Shown here: piece by piece, positions 9,060-19,400 of the stretch | How the letters are laid out: each line of letters starts with the position of its first letter | Position numbering within the stretch: the first letter of the stretch is position 1 | Assembly: GCF_039545035.1 (NCBI RefSeq) | Contig: NZ_BAABRO010000009.1 | Coordinates: 244,325-308,324 of the forward strand | Direction of reading: 5' to 3' | Source: Novipirellula caenicola | Lineage (GTDB): Bacteria; Planctomycetota; Planctomycetia; Pirellulales; Pirellulaceae | DNA length: 64,000 bases | Made by a program: the position numbers and the translations under genes | Notes under the pieces: model-generated | Databases searched by the model: none | Seen by the model: only the letters and a program-made list of their open reading frames with translations | What the model was told of the DNA's origin: nothing

Positions 9060-10559
9060 ATGCGACCGAAACTCTCAAAATTGCCTTTGCCTGTCATCCA
9101 AGTTGCGATGGGTTTGATCGTCATTGTGGCGGCGGGGGTCACTTATTCGGCGTGGTGGCCGCCGCTATCGACATGGATCGATGCCACGCTTTCATCACAG
9201 CGAGGCGGTGAGGTGGCGGGCAGCGAGGTCGCCGGCGATCACGGGCACGCGTCTCATTCCGCCGGTGGTGCCGCCGAGGTCACGTCATTGGAATTGACGC
9301 CACAAGCACGAATGAACCTCGGTTTGACGCCAAAATTCCTACGTCCAGTGGAATTGTCGAACTATCGCCGTTCGATCACGGTGCCGGCCGTGGTGGTCGC
9401 CAAACCCGGGCGATCGTCCATCGTGGTCTCGTCGCCGCTGAACGGTGTTGTCACGCACGTGCATGCGGTCACAGGCGAAGCGGTGACCCCCGGCGATCTA
9501 TTGTTCGAGGTGCGGTTGACCTACGAAGACTTGGTGGAAACGCAGACGGCCTACTTGAAAACGATCAGCGAATTGGAGGTCGAGAATCGTGAGATCGCTC
9601 GCTTGGAAGATGCAACACGATCGGGTGCGATTTCAGGAAAACAGCTGCTGGAACGACGCTACGCCAAAGAAAAACTCGAGGCGTTTGCCAAGTCACAGCG
9701 AGAAGCACTTCGATTGCATGGGCTATCGGATCGTCAAATCGATGCCATTGCTCGAGATGGCAAACTGATGGGCGATCTGCAAATCATGGCTCCTGATGTG
9801 GACAGCCATAGCGAGGATGAAGAGTTGCATCTGAGTCAAGTTTCGCTGCGTCCGGTTTCGTATACGAAGCCTTTGTTGATGCCTCAGGATGTCGGTGGCA
9901 ATCGCAGCAACAAAAAATTGTTGGTGGTCGATGACCTTAGCGTTCACAAGGGGCAAGCGATCACAGCAGGCGACAAGCTTTGTTCGCTTTCGGATTACAC
10001 CCAACTGTTTATCGAAGGTAAAGCGTTTGAAAATGACATCGCGGCGATTTCCAACGCGGCCCAGCAGGGCTGGAAAGTCGACGCAGTGTTCAGCGGGTCG
10101 ATGGGGCAAGAGGTCGTCCGTGGATTGAAGTTGGTGTTTGTTTCCAATTCGATTGACAGTGATTCGCGAACGCTATCGCTGTTCGTGGAATTGCCCAATC
10201 AGATGATGCGAGATGTCACCAATGACGAAGGCCAGCGGTTTGTGTCGTGGAAGTATCGCATCGGCCAACGACTCGAACTGCGTGTGCCTGTCGAACAGTG
10301 GGAGAACCAAATCGTGTTGCCGGTCGAGGCGGTGGTCAAAGAGGGCGCGGATTGGTTTGTGTTCCAGCAAAACGGCAAAACCTTTACTCGCGTGCCGGTG
10401 CATGTTCGCCATCGTGGGCAAGACGTCGTGGTGATCGCCAACGATGGATCGATCTTTCCCGGCGATGTGATTGCCCAGAAAGCGGCGCATCAAATGCAAA
10501 TGGCAATCAAGAACAAATCAGGCGGTGGCGCCGATCCCCATGCCGGGCATTCACATTGA
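9060..10559 (+). CDS. czcB: RND efflux periplasmic adaptor (CzcB/CusB-like)
   Basis: A 499-residue membrane-fusion protein. One N-terminal hydrophobic segment (residues about 8-30) anchors it, followed by a His-containing linker (GDHGHASH). A barrel-sandwich/lipoyl half follows (SSIVVSSPLNGVVTHVHAVTGEAVTPGDLLFEV), then a helical hairpin (LKTISELEVENREIARLEDATRSG), the second lipoyl half, a beta-barrel domain and a His-rich tail (DPHAGHSH). In tripartite pumps this protein bridges the RND pump and the OMF and can capture periplasmic metal. An upstream TTG at 8958 would add 34 residues that hide the anchor, so I chose ATG 9060. The pump gene starts 68 bp later. Confidence 0.85.
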   Translation: MRPKLSKLPLPVIQVAMGLIVIVAAGVTYSAWWPPLSTWIDATLSSQRGGEVAGSEVAGDHGHASHSAGGAAEVTSLELTPQARMNLGLTPKFLRPVELSNYRRSITVPAVVVAKPGRSSIVVSSPLNGVVTHVHAVTGEAVTPGDLLFEVRLTYEDLVETQTAYLKTISELEVENREIARLEDATRSGAISGKQLLERRYAKEKLEAFAKSQREALRLHGLSDRQIDAIARDGKLMGDLQIMAPDVDSHSEDEELHLSQVSLRPVSYTKPLLMPQDVGGNRSNKKLLVVDDLSVHKGQAITAGDKLCSLSDYTQLFIEGKAFENDIAAISNAAQQGWKVDAVFSGSMGQEVVRGLKLVFVSNSIDSDSRTLSLFVELPNQMMRDVTNDEGQRFVSWKYRIGQRLELRVPVEQWENQIVLPVEAVVKEGADWFVFQQNGKTFTRVPVHVRHRGQDVVVIANDGSIFPGDVIAQKAAHQMQMAIKNKSGGGADPHAGHSH

Positions 10560-10627
10560 TCAAGCAATCGGGACTGACTCACCTGCTCGATTCTTCCGTT
10601 TTCCATTCTCGATTGCTTCATTGATTC

Positions 10628-13600
10628 ATGCTCAACGCCGTCATTCGCTTTGCCCTTCATCAACGACTGCTTGTCATCGCAGTCGCCCTGTTTCTGCTTG
10701 TCTATGGAACATGGCAAACCATGGTGATGCCCATCGATGTGTTTCCCGATTTGAACCGGCCGCGGGTCGTGATCATGACGGAAACGCCAGGCATGGCACC
10801 GGAGGAAGTGGAGTCGTTGGTCACGTTCCCGATCGAAACAGCGATGAATGGTGCCAACGGTGTCGAGGCGGTCCGTAGTTCTTCGGGCGTCGGGATTTCG
10901 GTCATCTACGTCGAGTTTGCCTATGGTACCGACGTCTATACCGACCGCCAAATCGTGGCCGAGCGGATGCAGATGGTTCAGGACCGATTGCCACCCGGGA
11001 TCACGCCTCAACTCGCGCCGATCTCGTCGATCATGGGCCAAGTGTTGATGTTGGGGATGTGGAGTGATAATCCCGATGTCGACCCCATGCAGCTTCGCAC
11101 CACCGCGGATTGGGTTGTCCGCCAACGATTGTTGACGATTCCTGGTGTCTCGCAAGTCTTTACGATGGGCGGTGAGCGTAAGCAGTTTCAGGTCCTGGTC
11201 GACCCCGACGCGATGCTTCGTTTCGGTGTCACATTGCCAGAGATCGAATCGGCCGTGACCGAAAGCAATGAAAATGGAACGGGGGGCTATTTGGATAAAC
11301 AAGGCCCCGAAGAATTGCTGGTCCGTTCGCTCGGTCGAATTCAATCACTGGAGGATCTGAAAAAGGTGCCGGTGAAGATTCGCGAAGGTCGCCCGGTGTT
11401 GCTTTCCCAGGTCGCCGAGGTGGTCGAGGGAGCGCAAGTCAAACGCGGTGACAGTTCGGCCTTTGTGCGTTCGCAGGATACGGATCCCAATGGCACCGGC
11501 GATGCGGCGTCGAATTGGCGTGGTGGGCCTGCGGTCGTGCTGACGATCAACAAGCAGCCCGGTGCGGACACTCGGCGTGTGACCGAGGACGTGATGGCTG
11601 CGATCGAAGAATTAAAACCAACGCTGCCGGCGGGAACTCAGCTTACGACTGTCTATTCGCAAAAATCGTTCATTGACCGCGCGATCGACAATGTCGTCGA
11701 AGCACTCCGTGACGGCGGCATCTTGGTTGTCATCGTGCTGTTTCTGTTTCTGCTGAATTTGCGGACGACGTTCATCACGCTAACCGCCATCCCGCTGTCA
11801 TTGGTCGTCACGGCGATCGTGTTCGCAGTGTTTGGATTGTCGATCAACACGATGACGCTGGGGGGGATCGCGGTGGCGATGGGCGAATTGGTTGATGATG
11901 CCATCGTGGATGTCGAGAATATCTATCGACGTTTGAAAGAGAACCGTGCTGCCGGTAATCCGTTGAACTCATTGCTGGTGGTGTTTCGGGCTAGTGCCGA
12001 GGTGCGACGCAGTATCGTCTTCGGCACGATGATCGTGATTTTGGTGTTCATTCCACTGTTTGCACTCGGCGGAATGGAAGGCAAATTGTTCGCCCCCCTG
12101 GGCATCGCCTATATCGTCTCGATCCTTGCTTCGTTATTCGTTTCGCTGACCGTGACTCCTGTGTTGTCGTACTGGTTGCTCGGGCGAGGCACCCGGCGTG
12201 GCGATGAGAAAGACGGCTTTGTCTTGCGAGGTTTGAAGTGGGGCGCGGACAAGGTGATCCGGTTCAGTTTGGCGTTTCCATACCTGAATCTCGGTGTGTC
12301 GCTGATGATGGTCGCGATCGCGGCAATCTTTGTCATGCGACTCGAGAAAGATTTTTTGCCTCCGTTTAACGAAGGGACGATCCAATTGAACGTCGTGCTG
12401 CCACCGGGAACCTCGTTGGCCGCATCGAACGAGATCGCGGAATCCGTCGAGCAGTCGCTGAAGAAGATCGATGACGTACAGCGGTTTGCTCGACGCACCG
12501 GACGTGCCGAATTGGACGAGCATGCCGAAGGCGTCAATATGTCCGAAATGATCATCGAGCTCGATCCCGACTCGCCGCGTTCACGTGAAGAACAGTTGAC
12601 CGAAATCCGCGACGCGATGGAAGAGTTTCCACACGTGGTCACCGCGGTCGAACAGCCGATCGCCCACTTGATCTCGCACATGTTGTCTGGGGTGAAAGCC
12701 CAGGTTGGGATCAAGATCTACGGCGACGACTTGGATGTACTGCGTCAGAAGGCGGAACAGATCAAAGCCGAAATCGAATTGGTGCCAGGCGTCACGGACG
12801 CGTTGGTCGAACCGCAAGTCATCATCCCGCAGCTCCGCATCGAACTGGATCGCGACCGGTTGCTGCAATACGGGCTGAGTGCCGCGTCGGTCAACGAATA
12901 CATCGAAACCGCGATGAACGGCAAAGTCGTTTCGGAGGTTCTCGATGGCATGCGAACCTTTGACTTGCTGGTGCGAATGAAAGAGGAATATCGCGAGGAT
13001 ATTGAAGAGCTGAAGCGATTGTCCATTCAATTGCCCGACGGTGGCATGATTCCGCTGTCGGGGCTTGCGAAAGTCTACGAATCGGGCGGCCCGAACGTGG
13101 TCAATCGCGAAAACGTTCGACGCCGTATTGTGGTCCAGTGTAATGTCGCCGACCGCGGAGTCGTGGATGTCGTGGCCGATATCCAAACGTCGATCAAACC
13201 CATCATTGCACAATTACCCGCAGGATACTTCGTTGAATACGGAGGCCAATTCCAAAGTCAGCAATCGGCAAGCCGAATGATTTCGGTGTTGTTTGTGATT
13301 TCGATGATGGGCGTGTTCCTGGTGCTGTACACACTGTTCCGTAGCATGAACTTGGCGCTGCAAGTGATGGCGGCGCTGCCGATGGCATTTATCGGGTCGG
13401 TCGCTGCCTTGGTGATCACCGGTCAAACGTTGACCATCGCTGCGATGGTCGGATTTATCTCGTTGGCTGGGATCGCGTCGCGAAATGGCATTTTGTTGCT
13501 GCAGCACTATTTGCACCTGGTTCAACACGAAGGCGAACAGTTCACTCGGGCGATGATCGTTCGCGCAGGACTTGAGCGACTGGCACCGGTTTTAATGACC

Positions 13601-13822
13601 GCATTGACCTCGGGAATCGGGCTGGTGCCACTGGTGTTGTCCGCTGGTGAAGCCGGTAAGGAAATCTTGTATCCCGTTGCCACCGTGATCTTGGGCGGAT
13701 TGGTCAGTTCGACAATGTTGGACTTCTTTGTGCATCCGGCGCTGTTTTGGTTGTTTGGTATGAAGTCTGCCGAGCGAGTGGTCACCGCCACCGCCAGCGA
13801 AATTGAATTGAATGAAGTTTAG
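10628..13822 (+). CDS. czcA: heavy-metal efflux RND pump (CzcA/CusA family)
   Basis: A 1064-residue inner-membrane transporter of normal length for the HME-RND family. It has the expected TM1 with periplasmic docking/porter domain (MPIDVFPDLNRPRV, ETPGMAPEEVE), a TM2-TM6 block (from about 360), a second porter half and a TM8-TM12 block (ISMMGVFLVLYTLF, MVGFISLAGIASRNGI). The charged TM4 segment MGELVDDAIVDVENIYRRL carries the acidic residues used in proton relay. It uses proton motive force to export metal through the adaptor and OMF. It has the CzcA/CusA sequence type rather than the drug-pump type. Zn/Co/Cd versus Cu/Ag cannot be decided here. Confidence 0.9.
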   Translation: MLNAVIRFALHQRLLVIAVALFLLVYGTWQTMVMPIDVFPDLNRPRVVIMTETPGMAPEEVESLVTFPIETAMNGANGVEAVRSSSGVGISVIYVEFAYGTDVYTDRQIVAERMQMVQDRLPPGITPQLAPISSIMGQVLMLGMWSDNPDVDPMQLRTTADWVVRQRLLTIPGVSQVFTMGGERKQFQVLVDPDAMLRFGVTLPEIESAVTESNENGTGGYLDKQGPEELLVRSLGRIQSLEDLKKVPVKIREGRPVLLSQVAEVVEGAQVKRGDSSAFVRSQDTDPNGTGDAASNWRGGPAVVLTINKQPGADTRRVTEDVMAAIEELKPTLPAGTQLTTVYSQKSFIDRAIDNVVEALRDGGILVVIVLFLFLLNLRTTFITLTAIPLSLVVTAIVFAVFGLSINTMTLGGIAVAMGELVDDAIVDVENIYRRLKENRAAGNPLNSLLVVFRASAEVRRSIVFGTMIVILVFIPLFALGGMEGKLFAPLGIAYIVSILASLFVSLTVTPVLSYWLLGRGTRRGDEKDGFVLRGLKWGADKVIRFSLAFPYLNLGVSLMMVAIAAIFVMRLEKDFLPPFNEGTIQLNVVLPPGTSLAASNEIAESVEQSLKKIDDVQRFARRTGRAELDEHAEGVNMSEMIIELDPDSPRSREEQLTEIRDAMEEFPHVVTAVEQPIAHLISHMLSGVKAQVGIKIYGDDLDVLRQKAEQIKAEIELVPGVTDALVEPQVIIPQLRIELDRDRLLQYGLSAASVNEYIETAMNGKVVSEVLDGMRTFDLLVRMKEEYREDIEELKRLSIQLPDGGMIPLSGLAKVYESGGPNVVNRENVRRRIVVQCNVADRGVVDVVADIQTSIKPIIAQLPAGYFVEYGGQFQSQQSASRMISVLFVISMMGVFLVLYTLFRSMNLALQVMAALPMAFIGSVAALVITGQTLTIAAMVGFISLAGIASRNGILLLQHYLHLVQHEGEQFTRAMIVRAGLERLAPVLMTALTSGIGLVPLVLSAGEAGKEILYPVATVILGGLVSSTMLDFFVHPALFWLFGMKSAERVVTATASEIELNEV

Positions 13823-13978
13823 CACTCGCACTGATGTCGTAGCGGGGTAATTCGAACGATCCCCCCGCAGTCGCCTCGTAATTTCGATTGCGAGGTTTTT
13901 CCAATCATGTACCGCTTCGCGATCTTTTCTCGCGAGATGTTTCCTTGTTTGCCCCCCCTGATTACAGAGATTTTTGCA

Positions 13979-14530
13979 ATGCGAAAGACAAAATTTACAA
14001 CGCTTGCCGCTGGGCTGATTCTTTTCACCACCGGATGTGGCGATAAAGCTGCGACCCATCCCGAAGCCGACAACAGCGTTTCTGGTAGCGACGTGACCGC
14101 CGACGGGCTTCCGCCTGCGACTGTCGATGTGCATGCCCACCCCAGTGAAGGGCCTCACCATGGTTCGTTAGTCGAGCTTGGCAACGAAGAGTTTCATGCC
14201 GAAATTGTTCATGATGCCAAGTCGGTAACGGTTTATATTCTCGACTCGTCGGCCACCAAGGCGGTTCCCATTGACGCAACGGACGTGACAATCAATTTGG
14301 TGCATGACGGATCGCCCGAACAGTTTAAACTAACCGCCAATCCCGATGCTGGTGATCTCGACGGCACATCGTCACGCTTTACCCTTGCCAATGCCGAATT
14401 GGTCGGGCATATCGATGACGAAGCTTCGGCGCCTAAGTTGAGTGTGACGATCAACGGAACACCCTATCGGGGCGAAATCAAGCATGATCACGATCACGAA
14501 GGCCATGATCATGCCGGACACGCCCACTAG
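13979..14530 (+). CDS. lipoprotein with His-rich C-terminus, metal-efflux accessory
   Basis: A 183-residue protein with a clear lipoprotein signal (AAGLILFTTGC, Cys about 20). The middle has a beta-rich domain beginning HPSEGPHHGSLVELGNEEFH and continuing with VTVYILDSSATKAVPI. The C-terminus is a His/Asp tail (HDHDHEGHDHAGHAH). The His-Gly-Gly-type beta domain resembles modules found next to or fused with CusB/CzcB-type adaptors. An ATG 72 bp upstream would put a non-signal extension in front, so I chose 13979. It is the last gene of the efflux cluster, 156 bp after the pump. A role as periplasmic metal chaperone is inferred. Confidence 0.75.
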   Translation: MRKTKFTTLAAGLILFTTGCGDKAATHPEADNSVSGSDVTADGLPPATVDVHAHPSEGPHHGSLVELGNEEFHAEIVHDAKSVTVYILDSSATKAVPIDATDVTINLVHDGSPEQFKLTANPDAGDLDGTSSRFTLANAELVGHIDDEASAPKLSVTINGTPYRGEIKHDHDHEGHDHAGHAH

Positions 14531-14534
14531 GATT

Positions 14535-14578
14535 CCGAAAGCGTTGCCAGCCATCACGAAAGTCGCAAAGGCTTTCGG
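14535..14578. repeat. 8-bp inverted repeat after the efflux cluster
   Basis: CCGAAAGC at 14535-14542 is mirrored by GCTTTCGG at 14571-14578, a few bases after the lipoprotein stop. The loop is long (28 nt) and no T-run follows, so it is at best a weak terminator candidate. Confidence 0.3.
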
Positions 14579-14750
14579 CGGATTATACTGACGCGCAGGG
14601 GGCGAAGCGAAGCAGAGTGGTCGGCGCTATTGTGAACGTTTCCTCCGCGGACGGCGTCCGCAGGATCGATCATGTCGATACACCGCTTTGGTTCCCCTGC
14701 TTGTATCCAATTCGCATTTCACTGTTTTGTACTAGGAAGAACTTTTCCCG

Positions 14751-15509
14751 ATGTCCATGTGTTCTGATTGCCAGGTGTGGATTCGAAGTATCGCCGTTGC
14801 TGTAGGGTTGGCCAGCGGAATGATGGTCCACTCGATTGCCGCCAACGATCGCAGTGCAACTCACCAAACACGGGTCATTGCGGGTTGGACGGTTCACGTC
14901 AACCAGCAATTGGAATCGCAAAACAAGCAAGCGACTGCGACGGCACTCGAGCTGCTGGAAAAACAGCTCGACGAGATCATTCGTGTGGTGCCCGAGCCTG
15001 CGGTGGCAGAGCTGCAAAAAGTGCCGCTTTGGTTTTCGCCCGAATACCCCAACACACAGCCTCGGGCGGAGTACCACCCCAGTAAAGATTGGTTGGTCAA
15101 AAACGGCCGAGACGCGGAAATGGCAAAGGGCGTCGAGTTCACTAACGTCCGTATTTTCGAGGCCGAGACGCGGCGGATGCCGAATTTTGCGCTGCATGAA
15201 CTGGCCCACGCCTACCACGACCGCGTGTTGGAGCGAGGCTTTGACAATCAGCCGCTGAAGAAGGCCTACCAGAAAGCCAAGGCGAGTGGCAAGTACGATG
15301 ATGTCGAGCGGCAAGACGCCAACGGCAACAAACGCCGCGACCGTGCGTATGCAATGACCACGCCGCAAGAGTACTTTGCCGAAACCAGCGAAGCCTACTT
15401 CAGCCGCAACGATTTTTTCCCCTTCACCCGCGACGAGTTAAAGTCGCACGACCCCGAGATGTTGTCGCTGTTGGTCAAGTTATGGGGCGTTGACAGTCAA
15501 GAACAGTAG
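14751..15509 (+). CDS. secreted zincin metallopeptidase-like protein (HELAH)
   Basis: A 252-residue exported protein. The N-terminal hydrophobic segment (about 12-30) looks like a signal peptide. The zinc site is HELAHAYHD (His149, Glu150, His153), and EYFAETSEAYFS near residues 207-218 supplies the likely third ligand, as in gluzincins of the anthrax lethal factor-like (ATLF) group. The tail (FPFTRDELKSHDPEMLSLL) also resembles that group. Expected role: a periplasmic or extracellular peptidase; the substrate is unknown. It sits between the efflux cluster and a repeat array, with no obvious functional partner. Peptidase fold is fairly sure from the motif; family placement is tentative. Confidence 0.7.
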   Translation: MSMCSDCQVWIRSIAVAVGLASGMMVHSIAANDRSATHQTRVIAGWTVHVNQQLESQNKQATATALELLEKQLDEIIRVVPEPAVAELQKVPLWFSPEYPNTQPRAEYHPSKDWLVKNGRDAEMAKGVEFTNVRIFEAETRRMPNFALHELAHAYHDRVLERGFDNQPLKKAYQKAKASGKYDDVERQDANGNKRRDRAYAMTTPQEYFAETSEAYFSRNDFFPFTRDELKSHDPEMLSLLVKLWGVDSQEQ

Positions 15510-15553
15510 CGGTGTGCCGTCTCGATATCATCGGTGGCAACTCTTCAAGTAGT

Positions 15554-16360
15554 CACCTCTCTCAAACGCAGTTTGGGAGAGGCAGAGCAGAGCCTTTAGC
15601 GATTGCTCGGGTGAGGGCGACCGAGCAAGTTGAAGTCACAGTGCGCTAAGTTGCGCGGTTGGCCCTCACCCGGACGAGTCCTGTGGGGCCCGTCCGACCT
15701 CTCCCCAGCTGCGCTCGGGCGAGGTGGCTTGCTGAGATCGCCCCGTCGCTTTTTGCGTAAATACGCAAGAAGACGTCTGCTGCCGCCGCTATCGCGGCTA
15801 TGCGGTGTTTGGGGCTCTCCGGCTGCGGGTTTGCACCCGCAGCTAGGTGCTGCCGCAGCTTTCGCTGCTTTCAAGAGCCGGCATGCAACAAGTGGTCACC
15901 TCTCCCAAACTCCGTTTGGGAGAGGTCGAGCAGAGCCTTCAGCGATTGCTCGGGTGAGGGCGACCGAGCAAGGGGAAGTGACAGTGCGCTAAGTTGCGCG
16001 GTTGGCCCTCACCCGGACGAGGCCTGAGGGGCCCGTCCGACCTCTCCCCAGCTGCGCTCGGGCGAGGTAGCTTGCGGAGATTGCACAGTCGCTCTTTGCG
16101 AAAATGCGCAAGAAGACGTCTGCTGCCGCCGCTATCGCGGCTTTCACGAGCCGGCATGCAACAAGTCGTCACCTCTCCCAAACGGAGTTTGGGAGAGGTC
16201 GAGCAGAGCCTTCAGCGATTGCTCGGGTGAGGGCGACCGAGCACGTTGAGGGCACAGTGCGCTAAGTTGCGCGGTTGGCCCTCACCCGGACGAGGCCTGT
16301 GGGGCCCGTCCGACCTCTCCCTAGCTGCGCTCGGGAGAGGTGACTTGCGCTGACCTCGCA
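15554..16360. repeat. three-copy imperfect tandem repeat array
   Basis: Three units begin with CACCTCTCxCAAAC at 15554, 15897 and 16170 (spacing 343 and 273 bp). Each contains an AAAC-xxxx-GTTTGGGAGAGG hairpin, a GATTGCTCGGGTGAGGGCGACCG stretch and a GC-rich core ending in a GAGGT near-palindrome (cores 15661-15725, 16004-16068, 16277-16341). Unit 1 is longer because it contains an extra perfect hairpin with 9-bp arms at 15822-15830 and 15835-15843 (loop TTGC). The array fills the gap between convergent genes (zincin and haem protein). ORFs within it are repeat artefacts. The core recurs at 35.5 kb and, inverted, at 61-62 kb. Confidence 0.9.
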
Positions 16361-16400
16361 GTTGCTCTCTGCGTCAAGACGCGAACGACGCAATGGTTGG

Positions 16401-19400
16401 CTACTTGGCTCCGAGCGAGAGGTAGGCGTAGAGGTCGCGGATCTGTGTGTCGCTCATCTCTTTGAGTAAATCCGATGGCATCAGCGAGGTCGGTAATGCC
16501 TTGAGCGTTTCGATCTCCTCTCGCGGAATTGTCGTCGTTTGATTGTCGGCGTTTCGCAGCGTGACCGTGGTCGGCGTCTGCTCGGCAATGATCCCGTTGA
16601 TCACGCGGCCGTCGTCGGTCAGTACTAAGTACGACTGATAGCCTTCGCGAATCTCTAAGTTTGGCAATACGATCGAATCGACCCAGAAACCGATTTTGCC
16701 GCGTTCGTAACCATCCAGCGGCGGTCCCGTCTTGCCCCCTTCGCCAAACAATTGGTGACAACTACCGCACGTCTTGGTAAAAATCGACTTGCCCGCTTCC
16801 GCATCCCCGGGCTCGGCGGCAAGCATCTCACGGAGCCGTTTGGTTTGCTCGATTTGCTCGGGCGTCGCGGTAGCTGAGATCGGACCAAACACCGCTTCGA
16901 CCTGTTTGACGATTTCCGGATCATCGTAACTGCGAAGCTGTTGGACAACGTCGTAGGGAATGTGCTCGCGTTGCACTCGCCACTGCGTCAATTCCGTCAA
17001 CAATTGTTTCGCCCACGTCGGCCGCGATGCAAGCGTCCGGCACGCGGCGGCCCGCAATCCATGCTCTGCCGAAATCCGGTTGCCAAAGGACGATAATAAG
17101 ACGCCTGCAATCGAATCGGTGTCATATTGGCGAAGCGAGGCGATTGCAACTCGCTGTAGCGCCGGTTCGGACGTTCTGCTTCCTGTTGCCAACGCAAGTA
17201 AACTCTTCGCGGCCGCCGCGTGATGGACTTCGCCAAACACGTTCGCCACCTCGATCGCCAACGGCAAATCCGCTAGCGGACTTGAAAGCAGTTTGATCGC
17301 TTCGTCGATCGCTGCGGCGTCCCCACGACGCAGTGACAGGATCAAATCCGACTGGCCAATCGACGCCTTGTAGTCCGCCAATGCCTTGTCGAGTGATTCA
17401 GGCAACTTGGGAATCGCACGGCCTTGGAACGCCAAATCGATCCCCTGGATCAATTCGCCACGCGACGCATCATCCGGCGCCATCGCGATCAATTGACTGC
17501 AATGCTCAAAGTCCGCCGCACCGCCGGCCGACGCATAACGCTGGACGAGCCGTTTCAAGATCGTTTGTTTCACCATCGTCGTGCCCCACAACGATTCATC
17601 GGCGAACATCGACTCGATCGCAGGCCATGAATCGGCGTGCGCTTCGATCGCCCACCAATTCATTAGCGGCATGTGTCGATCGTTGGCATCGTCGTCATGT
17701 CGCAACAGTGCCGAAACGATGCTCAGTCCCACATCGGGAGAGAGCCGTTTTGCGGTCGCCGCCAATTGGCTGCGAACTTGCACATCCGTCTCAGTTGCCG
17801 CCATTGCCGCAAGTCCATTGTGATCTTCGTGTCGATCGCCCAACAGACGCACGACCCAGCGACGAATGTCGGCGTCGGAGTGCGAGAGCCAACGAGTAGC
17901 CAACGCGTGGTCCAATTTGCCAAGCAGGTTCAATGCCCACAACGCCTCAAGCGACGCCGAGTCGTCGACAAGTTTGACGAGGGCATCGGCGACCGACGCA
18001 TCTGCACGCCAGCCCAATTCCAACACGGCACGCTGCCGTACCCATTTGTTTTCGTGCGAGAAAAGCTTGATCAGCGTTTGGTTGTCGGCGCGGCTGAGAT
18101 CGCCCTGTTGATAGCTGGCCGTTTTTCCTTCGGGGACGACTCGGTAAACCCGTCCGCTTTCCTTGTGCCAATCGTCCACCGGGCTGACGTGGCTGAGTCG
18201 GCTGTCGTACCAATCGGCCATGTAGACGGCGCCATCGGGACCCACGCCAGCGTACACGGGGCGAAACCAACGGTCGGGCGTTTCGATCAGATTCGGCTCG
18301 TCCACGGTTCGGTAAGTCGATCCGTCGGGGATCCGCTTGCTCCGCCACACCAAGTTGTGTAGCGAATTCGGAGCAATGATGTTTTTGCTAAAATCCTTCG
18401 GGAACAGCCCTCCTTCGTAGATACAGAAGGCTTGCGGGAACCGTCGTCCGTCTCCTTCGAACTTCATCGCGGTGAAATATCCAAAGGCATAAGGATTGGT
18501 CAGCGGTCCGTGTTTACCCCAGTTCTTTTCGCTATAGCTGCCTTGGGGAAAATAGTAGCCACGAGTGTTGCCACCGTTGGTGCCGGTGAACACTCGGCCT
18601 TTGGAATCAATATCGAGACTGAAGTTATTGCCACCCCCTTCGGCATAGATTTCAAACGCTTTGCTGTCGGGATGGTACCGCCAAACGCATTGGCCTTGAA
18701 ATCGAACGCCCTTGGTCACTGCGGAACTGACGTCGCCGACCGTGGTGCTGCCGTTACAACCGTACAGCCAACCGTCCGGCCCCCACATCATGCTGTTGGC
18801 GACCGAGTGGGTGTCTTGTAATCCAAATCCGCTGAGGTGGACTTCAGGTTCGGCGTCCGGCACGTCGTCGCCATCGGCATCGGGATAGAACAACAAGTAG
18901 GGGGGATTCAAAACCCAGATTCCGCCGTGTCCGACTTGGACGGCCGAAGCAATGTTCAGTCCGTCGAACACGTCTTTGTGCGTGTCGTAGACGCCGTCTC
19001 CGTTGGTGTCTTCGAAGACGGTGATCTTGTCGGCACCGGGCGTGCCATGCGGAGGCGGTTCCGGTACACGGTCAAACACCGCACGCAAGTGCTGGTCATA
19101 GCGAACGATTTTCAATCCCGCAGGAAATTGATATTGCCGGTACTGGACGACCCACATCCGGCCGCGAGAATCCCACGACAAAAACAGCGGCTGCGAGACG
19201 ACCGGTTCGGCAGCGACCGCTTCGATTTTGAATCCGTCCAAAACATCGAACGTGGTCAACGCTTCGTCGACGGGGGTGGGCAGCGAGTCGTCACGCATCA
19301 CCCCGCGTCCCGGGCGAGTGCGGATGATCTCGGCGACTTGCTCGTTGCCTGCCACATTGATCTCCGCTTGGATCACCGCGTGATCGGTTTCTTGAGCGGC

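Noticed and set aside
14535..14578. Rho-independent terminator after the metal-efflux cluster
   Set aside because: Stem is only 8 bp with a 28-nt loop and no T-run; kept only as a weak inverted repeat.
15554..16360. CRISPR array
   Set aside because: Units are 270-340 bp, imperfect and without short unique spacers; no cas genes are nearby.
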